From assembly GCA_041743835.1 (NCBI GenBank), contig JBGTLW010000302.1, positions 1 through 13,542 on the forward strand: a stretch of 13,542 bases of DNA, in the 5' to 3' direction. Of this stretch, positions 7,689-13,542 are shown one piece after another. The stretch comes from JBGTLW01 sp041743835 (lineage in GTDB: Bacteria > Planctomycetota > Phycisphaerae > Phycisphaerales > Phycisphaeraceae). The position numbers and the translations under genes are program-made. The notes under the pieces were generated by a model, which saw nothing but the letters and a program-made list of their open reading frames with translations, searched no databases and was not told the origin of the DNA. Each line of letters opens with the position of its first letter. Position 1 is the stretch's first letter.

Positions 7689-8309
7689 TCACACGCCGGG
7701 CTTCACGCGCCTCTGGCGGCGTGACATGATGCCGGCACAACCGAGCAGGGTCAGCAGAATGCTTGTCGGCTCGGGGACGATGTTGAGGACGAACTGGCCA
7801 CTGGTTGTGGGGATGTCTTGAGCACCCAGGAAGAATCCGTCGGGGACCACATCTATGACGATGAAGTTCGAGCCATACGCCTCCGGCACGGTGAGAAAGA
7901 GAGAAAGCAGCGTGCCGGTTGAGAATGGAGTCGATGAGAAGGCGTCGAAATATACATCCACCTCGCCGGGATCGAAGGATCCCGCCACATAGGTGGATAC
8001 GCCAAGGGTCACCGGGAAACCATTTTTCGGGTTGCTATTGTCGAAGCCGGGGACGAATGGCGCGCCCCAAGCGTAGCCGTCATATCGCAGGCCAGGCTCA
8101 CTGAAGCGGACCGTGAAGGTCGCTCCGTCGAGTTGGTCTGATGCATCCGTGGTCAGCACCAGATCGAGCACAAAAGAATCCCCCGGCTGGACGGTAATCC
8201 CGTGCAGACCACCGCTCCGCGGGCTTACCTCATAGTCCGCGTGCGCTACGGTTCCCAGCATCAATGTAAGACCAGCAAAGACCGAGAGGCGGCAGGCAAG
8301 GCGATTCAT
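7689..8309 (-). CDS. PEP-CTERM secreted protein, possibly with a cohesin-like domain
   Basis: The 206-residue protein has a signal peptide (LSVFAGLTLMLGTVAHA, likely cut after residue 24). A beta-rich middle (about 34-172) begins ITVQPGDSFVLDLVLTTD and continues with ATFTVRFSEPGLRYDGY. This strand pattern resembles cohesin-like sandwiches, but the match is by eye and weak. The end is a classical PEP-CTERM tail: VPEPTS (178-183), a hydrophobic segment and SRRQRR, known in other bacteria to be processed by an exosortase and to direct surface sorting. I chose the ATG at 8309 because AAGGA lies eight bases upstream; an in-frame ATG at 8339 would overlap the operator and predicted transcription start. 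It is first in the unit with the dockerin gene. Confidence 0.9.
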   Translation of the reverse strand: MNRLACRLSVFAGLTLMLGTVAHADYEVSPRSGGLHGITVQPGDSFVLDLVLTTDASDQLDGATFTVRFSEPGLRYDGYAWGAPFVPGFDNSNPKNGFPVTLGVSTYVAGSFDPGEVDVYFDAFSSTPFSTGTLLSLFLTVPEAYGSNFIVIDVVPDGFFLGAQDIPTTSGQFVLNIVPEPTSILLTLLGCAGIMSRRQRRVKPGV

Positions 8310-8338
8310 GGCGGTGTCCTTATGTTGAGACGGATTCA

Positions 8339-8352
8339 TTCAGACGTTTGAA
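8339..8352 (-). promoter_or_regulatory. Shared operator, copy 2
   Basis: On the minus strand it reads TTCAAACGTCTGAA, identical to the other three copies and in the same orientation to transcription. It starts one base after the -10 box and ends 29 bases before the PEP-CTERM start codon. With copy 3 it forms a divergent pair about 184 bases apart, which would allow cooperative binding or looping. Confidence 0.85.
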
Positions 8353-8353
8353 C

Positions 8354-8382
8354 ACAATAGCCCCCGAGTATTGGAGTGTCAA
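8354..8382 (-). promoter_or_regulatory. Sigma-70-type promoter of the PEP-CTERM/dockerin unit
   Basis: On the minus strand TTGACA (8382-8377), a 17-base spacer and TATTGT (8359-8354). The operator follows directly, covering the expected start of transcription. Confidence 0.8.
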
Positions 8383-8493
8383 GAGTTTTCTGAGTGAGAA
8401 AATGCATCATCACCTGTGGTCGTACCAGAGCCTGCCCGTAGCGGGCCGCGAGGGGCCAATCGCGATCCGGTTTCTGCTTTTTGGTCAATACTG

Positions 8494-8523
8494 TTGACAC
8501 AGTCACCCGGCGCGATATATTGT
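8494..8523 (+). promoter_or_regulatory. Sigma-70-type promoter of the 632-residue beta-helix gene
   Basis: TTGACA (8494-8499) with TATTGT (8518-8523) at an 18-base spacing, or TATATT (8516-8521) at 16. The first choice matches the geometry of the minus-strand promoter opposite, which also uses TATTGT next to the operator. The stretch 8383-8493 between the two promoters shows no gene. Confidence 0.72.
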
Positions 8524-8536
8524 TCAAACGTCTGAA
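8523..8536 (+). promoter_or_regulatory. Shared operator, copy 3
   Basis: TTCAAACGTCTGAA, overlapping the last base of the -10 box and 28 bases before the ATG at 8565. The leader after it (GTCTCTAC, ATAAGGAG) resembles the leader of the divergent PEP-CTERM gene (GTCTCAAC, ATAAGGA). Confidence 0.85.
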
Positions 8537-8564
8537 TATCTAGTCTCTACGATAAGGAGTACGC

Positions 8565-10091
8565 ATGCCATTCCCCACTCCGCGCCGTGCTACCGGGTAC
8601 TTCGGGTTGCTGATGCTGTTAGTCGTCATGTCGGTCGGAGCAGCCTCGGCCGCGACGTACCACGTAGACGCCGACGCCGGGGACGACGCCAAGCCAGGCA
8701 CCTCTGCGGACACGGCATGGAAATCGCTCGCCAAGGTCAACGCTACGACATTCGAACCCGGCGACCGCATCCTGTTCAAGGCCGGGACGACTTACCAAGG
8801 CCAGCTATGGCCCAAGGGATCGGGCAAGGCAGACAAGCCCATCGTGATCGGCCGGTATGGCGAAGGCGACAAGCCGATCATCCGTGGCGGCGATGGTGAT
8901 GCAGCCGTGGTCAAGCTGCACAACCAGCAGTACTGGGAGATCAGCAGCCTCGAGATCACCGGCGTTGGCAAGGACGGCTGGGGCGTGGCGGTGGAGTTGA
9001 AGGACTTTGGAGTCGGGCGCCACATCCGCGTCCGCGATATGACCATCCGCGACATGCCCGAGGCCGAGGGTGGCATCATGGTCAGCGTCGAGGACGGCTC
9101 GCCGTCGCGATGGGACGACGTGTTGATCGAAGACAACGCCATTTCCAAAGTCGGCAGACTGGGCATCACGGTCCGCGGCGAGTTCTACGGCCGCGATGTC
9201 TGGAACCCCCACACCAACGTCCACATTCGGCGGAATGAAATCCTTGAGTCCGTAGGCAACGACATCCTCGTGATCATGACCGATGGAGCGCTGATTGAGC
9301 ACAACGTCTGTCGCGGTGGGGGCGGGGCTGTGAACGCTCGGGCCACCGCAGGCATCTGGCCGTGGTCCGCCGATGGCACCGTCATGCAGTTTAACGAGGT
9401 CTCCGACCGTGTGAATGTGCACGATGGCCAAGCGTTTGACTCCGACTTCAACACGCAGGATACCCTTGTTCAGTACAACTACACCCACAACAACGCCGGA
9501 GGTTTCATCCTCATCTGTAACAAGGGTAAAGCGGACGTCAAGGGCAACGTCGGCAATCGCAACACCGTCGTGCGGTACAACGTCAGCCGCCACGATGGCA
9601 TGAACACGATCGCCACTGAAAGAAACTACGCCAAGAAGCGCGGCGAGTTGATGATGATCGCGGGGCCAACCATCAATGCCCAGTTCTACAACAACACCTT
9701 CTATGTGCCGGGCAACCTCAACATCCCCATCGAGTTTCAGGACTGGGGTGGCTTCCCGAACGGGACCAAGTTTCACAACAACATCTTTTATGTCGCCGAT
9801 GGTGGCGTGTTGAAGATATGGAAGGGCCCGAAAGTCGTGGGCACGGTCTGGGAGAACAACTGCTTCTTCGGCAACATCGGCGACAACAGCCTCCCCGCCA
9901 ACCAAATCACCGTGGACCCAAAACTTGTCAACCCCGGCGGCGACACGGCTGACAGCTACATGCTCAAAGCCGACTCTCCGATGAAGGGCGCGGGCCGCGT
10001 CATCGAGAATAACGGCGGTCGGGACTTCTGGGGCAACGCTGTGTCCGATTCGAAGCCGCCGACCATCGGTGCGCATGAGTTGGCGACCGTG
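8565..10091 (+). repeat. Arm of a diverged inverted gene duplication (partner 6074-7600)
   Basis: This is the plus-strand arm of the pair; a third, partial relative begins at about 13412. Both arms encode the beta-helix only, and their downstream domain sets differ. Confidence 0.85.
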
Positions 10092-10463
10092 GCCGCAGCC
10101 AAGCCGACGATTCATGTCGCCCGGGTTGACGCTCCAGGCAGTGACGGGGACGCCGTGTTCACGATCACGCGCGAGGGCGGGAATGTGAATACGGCCGTGT
10201 CGGTGAAGTTCGCCCTGACGGGGCACGCGAAGCCGGGCCGTGACTACCACCCCGTCGGGTCGGCAGTGTTGCTACCCGCCAACCGGGAGTCTGTCACCGT
10301 GACACTGCGGAAGGCGGAGCATGCAACCGGCGACCTCTCAGGTGTTGTGCTAACCGTCCGCCCGGACGAGGCGTACCGGGTCGCAGCCGACCCGGCAAAC
10401 ACGGCCGCCATCGACGGTGACGCCTTACCCAACGAGCGCAATACGATGCCCTTCGACGGCTAA
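8565..10463 (+). CDS. Secreted right-handed beta-helix protein with a degenerate Calx-beta end
   Basis: The 632-residue protein has a signal peptide (YFGLLMLLVVMSVGAASA, likely cut after residue 29) and a beta-helix over 30-508 that aligns gaplessly with the dockerin protein encoded at 4478-7600. GIWPWSAD, DGQAFDSDFNTQ and KKRGELMMIAGPT are all kept. The tail (about 515-618) still reads as a Calx-beta domain (AVFTITREGGNVNTAVSVKF), but the acidic IDDDLIEGDE calcium run of the paralog is replaced by RKAEHATGDLS. The protein then ends, without LamG, linker or dockerin. It is therefore likely secreted free or held by another route. The ATG at 8565 has a strong AAGGAG. Its own promoter and operator lie upstream. 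No obvious terminator follows; the 244 bases to the next gene hold that gene's promoter. Confidence 0.93.
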   Translation: MPFPTPRRATGYFGLLMLLVVMSVGAASAATYHVDADAGDDAKPGTSADTAWKSLAKVNATTFEPGDRILFKAGTTYQGQLWPKGSGKADKPIVIGRYGEGDKPIIRGGDGDAAVVKLHNQQYWEISSLEITGVGKDGWGVAVELKDFGVGRHIRVRDMTIRDMPEAEGGIMVSVEDGSPSRWDDVLIEDNAISKVGRLGITVRGEFYGRDVWNPHTNVHIRRNEILESVGNDILVIMTDGALIEHNVCRGGGGAVNARATAGIWPWSADGTVMQFNEVSDRVNVHDGQAFDSDFNTQDTLVQYNYTHNNAGGFILICNKGKADVKGNVGNRNTVVRYNVSRHDGMNTIATERNYAKKRGELMMIAGPTINAQFYNNTFYVPGNLNIPIEFQDWGGFPNGTKFHNNIFYVADGGVLKIWKGPKVVGTVWENNCFFGNIGDNSLPANQITVDPKLVNPGGDTADSYMLKADSPMKGAGRVIENNGGRDFWGNAVSDSKPPTIGAHELATVAAAKPTIHVARVDAPGSDGDAVFTITREGGNVNTAVSVKFALTGHAKPGRDYHPVGSAVLLPANRESVTVTLRKAEHATGDLSGVVLTVRPDEAYRVAADPANTAAIDGDALPNERNTMPFDG

Positions 10464-10559
10464 TCAACACCGCAATTGCCTTTCAACTCCAGCAAAACCA
10501 AAGACTTATGAAATACACCGGACCAATAATATTTTTTAAGGCTTTCCCTGCAAAGGCTC

Positions 10560-10588
10560 TTGACAGATTTAATCGCGTGGAATACTAT
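10560..10588 (+). promoter_or_regulatory. Sigma-70-type promoter of the pseudopilin/PEP-CTERM run
   Basis: TTGACA (10560-10565), a 17-base spacer and TACTAT (10583-10588). It is preceded by an AT-rich stretch (AATAATATTTTTTAA, about 10525-10539) that stands out from the GC-rich surroundings and could act as an upstream element. Confidence 0.8.
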
Positions 10589-10601
10589 TCAAACGTCTGA
10601 A
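10588..10601 (+). promoter_or_regulatory. Shared operator, copy 4
   Basis: TTCAAACGTCTGAA, sharing its first base with the end of the -10 box. Identity with copy 2 extends further, through TGAATC. The untranslated leader to the ATG at 10708 is about 106 bases, longer than at the divergent pair. Confidence 0.85.
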
Positions 10602-10707
10602 TGAATCGGCTTTAGCGTTCGCGAGGTAAATGGGGAGACAGATCGGATCAAGTGGGCACGCAGCAACTCTGACAAGCGCCTAGACAAATCGACCCGGAGA
10701 CTCATCT

Positions 10708-11529
10708 ATGTTTCCCGCATCAGCAAACAGGTCAGCACATCGAACCGTCGGCTTCACGCTCATCGAACTGCTCGTGGTGATCAGCATCATCGCCCTGCTC
10801 ATCGCCCTCATCCTCCCCGCGCTCAAGTCTGCTCGCGAAAGCGCACGACGAACTGTCTGTGCCAGCAACGTGCGCCAACTGACCATGGCGGTGCTCGCCT
10901 ACGCGACCTCGGAGTCTGTCAATCGCTCCGTCCCGCCCGAGTGTCGCAACATGGATTCCAACCGCATCATGCCCGATGCGATCCGCGGCGACATGATCGC
11001 CAAGCTGGACCTGCCCGAGGCGGCCTGGTCCTGCCCTTCCAAACCCGCGTTCGGCGACAACACACATTGGAACCACGGCTCCATGTACGGCACGACCCTG
11101 GCTGTGAACCAGAGCCAGAACATCCCCAACAAGTACACGTCCTATTTCTACTTGGCCAACGTATATGGCCCCGCGCCAAACTCCTACGAACGCTACCCCG
11201 ATGACCGGCGAATCTCACGCATCGGCATCACGCGGGGGGCCTACGATTCCATCGCGCTGTTTGCCGACCGCGTGTCGTACTACCCCTTCAACAACCCGGC
11301 CACCCCGAGGTTCGACATCAATCACCCGCGGTACACGGCCGACAACGTCGTGGACGGCGGCAACGTGGGCTACGTCGATGGGCACGTCCGTTGGAAGAGC
11401 GACTACCCCGACGAGTTGATCCCCGCCGGTCCGCCGCCGGTCAGCAGCCCCAACGCCAACAGCTTCGGCAATATCAGCGCGATCCACGACCGTTGGAGCA
11501 CGAACTTCGTCGTTCAGTACTGGTATTGA
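10708..11529 (+). CDS. Pseudopilin-like protein with prepilin cleavage motif and H-X9-DG
   Basis: The 273-residue protein has a short leader and then G15-FTLIELLVVISIIALLIALILPAL, the type IV/type II secretion prepilin signal. Cleavage by prepilin peptidase is expected after Gly15, with Glu20 at position 5 of the mature protein. The globular part resembles the large planctomycete pilin-like family, with H206-X9-D216-G217 and a following YVDGHVRW (222-229). Such proteins are membrane-anchored by the N-terminal helix and may assemble into pseudopili or stay as surface proteins; which holds here is unknown. A CCGGAGA ribosome site precedes the ATG. It is first in a plus-strand run driven by the operator-bearing promoter. 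Confidence 0.93.
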   Translation: MFPASANRSAHRTVGFTLIELLVVISIIALLIALILPALKSARESARRTVCASNVRQLTMAVLAYATSESVNRSVPPECRNMDSNRIMPDAIRGDMIAKLDLPEAAWSCPSKPAFGDNTHWNHGSMYGTTLAVNQSQNIPNKYTSYFYLANVYGPAPNSYERYPDDRRISRIGITRGAYDSIALFADRVSYYPFNNPATPRFDINHPRYTADNVVDGGNVGYVDGHVRWKSDYPDELIPAGPPPVSSPNANSFGNISAIHDRWSTNFVVQYWY

Positions 11530-11534
11530 CACAC

Positions 11535-11567
11535 TCCGGCACACAAGGTGCGTGCCGGGCTTGTTTG
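11535..11567 (+). terminator. Weak terminator-like hairpin after the first pseudopilin gene
   Basis: CCGGCAC (11536-11542) pairs with GTGCCGG (11552-11558) around a nine-base loop, followed by GCTTGTTTG. The stem is short and the T-run broken, so it may attenuate or process the message rather than end it. Confidence 0.4.
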
Positions 11568-11638
11568 AATATGAATCCGCGGCGTTGCTTGCCTGGCGCC
11601 GTTTGGAGGACAGAAAACACAGGCATAGGAGAATAGCG

Positions 11639-12505
11639 ATGAACATTCGGATGAAGCAACTCGGAGTTTCAGGTTTCCGCACACGGGCACGCGCGACGGC
11701 GGTTGCGGCCGTCTTGACCATCGGAGGCCTCGGCACAGGTACGGCATCAGCAGCCATCCTGCTCACCGACGCAGGCGGCGGGGTGGAATCCAGCCTCTAC
11801 ACGCAGGACTTCAACTCGTTGCCCAATGGCGGCGCTGACGGCTCTATCCTTACTTGGACGGATAACAGCACACTGCCGGGTTGGTATGCTCGTAATGGCA
11901 ACACAACTTCCGCTAACTACCGTAAGTCGGCTGGCGGTGTGAACGCATATGGCCGGCTGTTCTCTTTCGGTGCTGCTAGTGGTGGCACCGCATCGGATCG
12001 CGCGCTGGGGCCGGTAAGCTCAGCAGTTGCGGCAAACCGTCCGGCGGAGATCGGTGTGGCGTTCCAGAACGACACCGGCCTTGAGATCACAGAGTTGATC
12101 GTCGGCTACACCGCTGAACAATGGCGGCGGTCTACCAACGGCAACACGCTCACCTTCCAGTACAGCCTGGATGCAACTTCCCTGTTCAACGGTACGTGGA
12201 CCGGGGTGGCAGCTCTCAACAGCAGCACGCTGTCCACCGGCAGCAACGCGGCTTTGGATGGCAACAACGCAGCAAATCGGACGGTCATCGCTCCCGTGAC
12301 GATTAGCGGTCTCAGCATCGCGCATGGCGAGACGGTCTGGCTTCGCTGGACGACCAGCACTAACAACGACTTGCATGGCCACCTTGGTGTGGACGACTTC
12401 TCCCTGAAAGCGACGCTGGTCCCCGAGCCGGCCTCGCTCGTGCTGCTGGCGGCGGGCTCACTGCTCATCGGTCTGCGGCGGCGCGAGCGTGAAGTGACGG
12501 CGTAA
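11639..12505 (+). CDS. PEP-CTERM surface protein
   Basis: The 288-residue protein has a signal peptide (TAVAAVLTIGGLGTGTASA, likely cut after residue 38) and a beta-rich body starting YTQDFNSLPNGG and STLPGWYA (54-83). That opening is common in planctomycete and verrucomicrobial PEP-CTERM proteins of unknown role. VDDFSLKATLVPEPASLVLL leads into the sorting tail: VPEPAS (261-266), a hydrophobic helix and RRRERE. PEP-CTERM tails are known exosortase substrates; no exosortase is present in this window. I chose the ATG at 11639, with AGGAG nine bases upstream, over an in-frame start 29 codons earlier that would give an uncharged-leader mismatch. It sits 109 bases after one pseudopilin gene and 119 before another, so the three are probably co-transcribed. 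Confidence 0.9.
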   Translation: MNIRMKQLGVSGFRTRARATAVAAVLTIGGLGTGTASAAILLTDAGGGVESSLYTQDFNSLPNGGADGSILTWTDNSTLPGWYARNGNTTSANYRKSAGGVNAYGRLFSFGAASGGTASDRALGPVSSAVAANRPAEIGVAFQNDTGLEITELIVGYTAEQWRRSTNGNTLTFQYSLDATSLFNGTWTGVAALNSSTLSTGSNAALDGNNAANRTVIAPVTISGLSIAHGETVWLRWTTSTNNDLHGHLGVDDFSLKATLVPEPASLVLLAAGSLLIGLRRREREVTA

Positions 12506-12517
12506 CAAGGCTCAAGC

Positions 12518-12564
12518 CGGGCTGCGCGGCTGCCACCTCAGGCGAGGATGCCAGCCGCGGCCCG
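12518..12564 (+). other. GC-rich hairpin between the PEP-CTERM and second pseudopilin genes
   Basis: CGGGC-TG-CGCGGCTG (12518-12532) can pair with CAGCCGCG-GCCCG (12552-12564), giving 13 base pairs with a two-base bulge and a 19-base loop. No T-run follows, so it is not a standard intrinsic terminator. It could stabilise the upstream message or tune expression within the run. Confidence 0.5.
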
Positions 12565-12624
12565 ACCCGACTTGATGACGGTTGGAAATGGAACCAACAG
12601 GGTGGGCGGCAAGGAGTCTCCCCG

Positions 12625-13365
12625 ATGCACGGCACGTCCAAGCACAAGTCAGTCGGCGCCGCATGGCGCAGCGGGTTCACCCTCATCGAGTTGCTTGTGG
12701 TCATCGCTATCATCGCGGTACTGATCGCGCTGCTGTTGCCCGCGTTGGGGCGGGCCCGGGATGCGGCCAAGACGACGCAGTGCTTGGCTACGCTTCGCGG
12801 GGTCATGCAGGCGACGCACCTGTATGCGAACGACTATCGGGACGTGGCCGCCATGCTCTACCGGCCCACGACGGCACAGAATTGGCGGTACTGGAACCAG
12901 TACCTGACGCAGCAGAGCTACTTCCTGCCGAACAACCCCAGTGCGATCCGCTGCCCCTCCTGGTCCAACCGCGTGAATGACCAGGCCGGGGTGGGGGGAC
13001 GATTCGGGTTCTTCTGGCAGATGAGCGGACGCCTGCCCGTCCCGCCGGAGCACTTTGCCGGCGGTGGTGTGGCGTCGGATTACCAGTTCGTGCGCATGGA
13101 AAACGTGCCGCCCAAGCAAGTGATGTTTGCGGACAACGTGGCCACCTCCGGCGGCGACTTCACCCAGTGGGGGTTTTTCAAGCACAATAACAATGGCGTA
13201 AGCGAAGCGATCGTACACGTCCGTCACCTGAATGCGGCCAACCTCCTGTTCAAGGATGGTCACGCCACATCGGAATCGTTCGCGACACTCCGCGCCTACA
13301 ACATCCAGTTTGCTCGTGATGGTGTGTCGCCATCGATTATTAACCCCACTCCGATCTTGCCATGA
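12625..13365 (+). CDS. Second pseudopilin-like protein with H-X9-DG motif
   Basis: The 246-residue protein has a short basic leader and G17-FTLIELLVVIAIIAVLIALLLPAL, so prepilin cleavage after Gly17 is expected with Glu22 at mature position 5. The C-terminal part has a clean H201-LNAANLLFK-D211-G212-H motif, the H-X9-DG signature of planctomycete pilin-like proteins. It differs from the first pseudopilin outside the N-terminal helix and is not a recent copy. The ATG has AAGGAG seven to eight bases upstream. It lies between the PEP-CTERM gene and the start of a third beta-helix gene, so a function tied to these surface proteins, such as secretion or display, is likely but unproven. Confidence 0.93.
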   Translation: MHGTSKHKSVGAAWRSGFTLIELLVVIAIIAVLIALLLPALGRARDAAKTTQCLATLRGVMQATHLYANDYRDVAAMLYRPTTAQNWRYWNQYLTQQSYFLPNNPSAIRCPSWSNRVNDQAGVGGRFGFFWQMSGRLPVPPEHFAGGGVASDYQFVRMENVPPKQVMFADNVATSGGDFTQWGFFKHNNNGVSEAIVHVRHLNAANLLFKDGHATSESFATLRAYNIQFARDGVSPSIINPTPILP

Positions 13366-13411
13366 CGTGTGGCAGCCAACAGCCCTCCCCCAGGGTAGCA
13401 AGCAGTAACCA

Positions 13412-13542
13412 ATGAGTGCATCAATGACAAGGGCAGACACCGCAATTTGTGTCGCACCCGCGGGTGGCGGTGTCGGCGGTGCGGCAAGCACGTACTGGCT
13501 TGACGCGGGGGCTGGCAGCGACAGCAGCGCAGGCACATCCGC
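13412..13542 (+). CDS. Start of a third beta-helix paralog, cut by the window end
   Basis: The frame opened by the ATG at 13412 is open to the window edge (43 residues). Its last 20 or so, STYWLDAGAGSDSSAGTSA, match the mature N-terminus of the two beta-helix proteins (ATYYVDSVGGNDANNGTSA and ATYHVDADAGDDAKPGTSA). The residues before it (TAICVAPAGGGVGGAAS) are only weakly hydrophobic, unlike the strong signal peptides of the other two. No good ribosome site precedes either candidate ATG (13412 or 13424). The true start, or a lesion in the leader, is therefore uncertain. It lies 46 bases after the second pseudopilin gene in the same direction, consistent with the same transcription unit. Confidence 0.65.
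   Translation, partial: MSASMTRADTAICVAPAGGGVGGAASTYWLDAGAGSDSSAGTS

Noticed and set aside
6089..7729. A 546-codon open frame on the plus strand opposite the dockerin gene
   Set aside because: It mirrors a well-supported gene with signal peptide and domains. A similar antisense frame lies opposite the paralog, as expected from GC-rich codon use, and its translation has no recognisable domain or ribosome site.
8310..8339. An in-frame ATG ten codons upstream of the chosen PEP-CTERM start
   Set aside because: It overlaps the operator at the predicted transcription start, has no ribosome site, and would place charged residues before a complete signal peptide. The ATG at 8309 has AAGGA at good spacing.
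8805..10250. A 481-codon open frame on the minus strand opposite the 632-residue beta-helix gene
   Set aside because: Same reason: it is the antisense image of a clear gene and resembles the other antisense frame only because the sense genes are paralogs.

Overview
The window looks like chromosomal DNA of a GC-rich planctomycete, most likely a Phycisphaerae-type lineage. Three things point there: secreted proteins with PEP-CTERM tails, a dockerin preceded by the domain usual in planctomycetes, and pseudopilin-like proteins with a GFTLIELLVV N-terminus plus an H-X9-DG motif. This is inferred from protein content only. No rRNA, tRNA or CRISPR array was seen.

Positions 1-1902 are decayed, mobile DNA. 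They hold the 3' part of an unrecognised gene, then the remains of a type I restriction-modification methyltransferase gene (hsdM) on the minus strand. That remnant is interrupted by a complete 936-bp IS5-family element (501-1436) with 20-bp terminal inverted repeats and a TTA target duplication. Removing the element restores the last codons of hsdM. The transposase is itself dead, with two frameshifts and a nonsense codon. Position 2036 starts an intact Gfo/Idh/MocA oxidoreductase gene.

From about 3400 onward, four promoters share the same exact 14-base near-palindrome, TTCAAACGTCTGAA, lying at or just after the -10 box and always in the same orientation to transcription. They drive (1) a phytanoyl-CoA dioxygenase-like gene; (2) a minus-strand unit of a PEP-CTERM protein with a possible cohesin-like fold and a 1040-residue secreted protein (beta-helix, Calx-beta, LamG, dockerin); (3) a divergent plus-strand gene for a 632-residue paralog of that beta-helix protein, lacking LamG and dockerin; and (4) a plus-strand run of pseudopilin, PEP-CTERM protein, pseudopilin and the start of a third beta-helix paralog cut by the window end.

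The layout suggests one co-regulated surface programme. Secreted beta-helix proteins, possibly polysaccharide-active or polysaccharide-binding, are made together with cell-surface PEP-CTERM proteins, type II secretion/pilin-like components and an oxygenase, all answering to one repressor or activator encoded elsewhere. The operator shape (inverted halves around a central CG at the transcription start) resembles LacI-family sites. The regulator, inducer and substrate cannot be read from this window.
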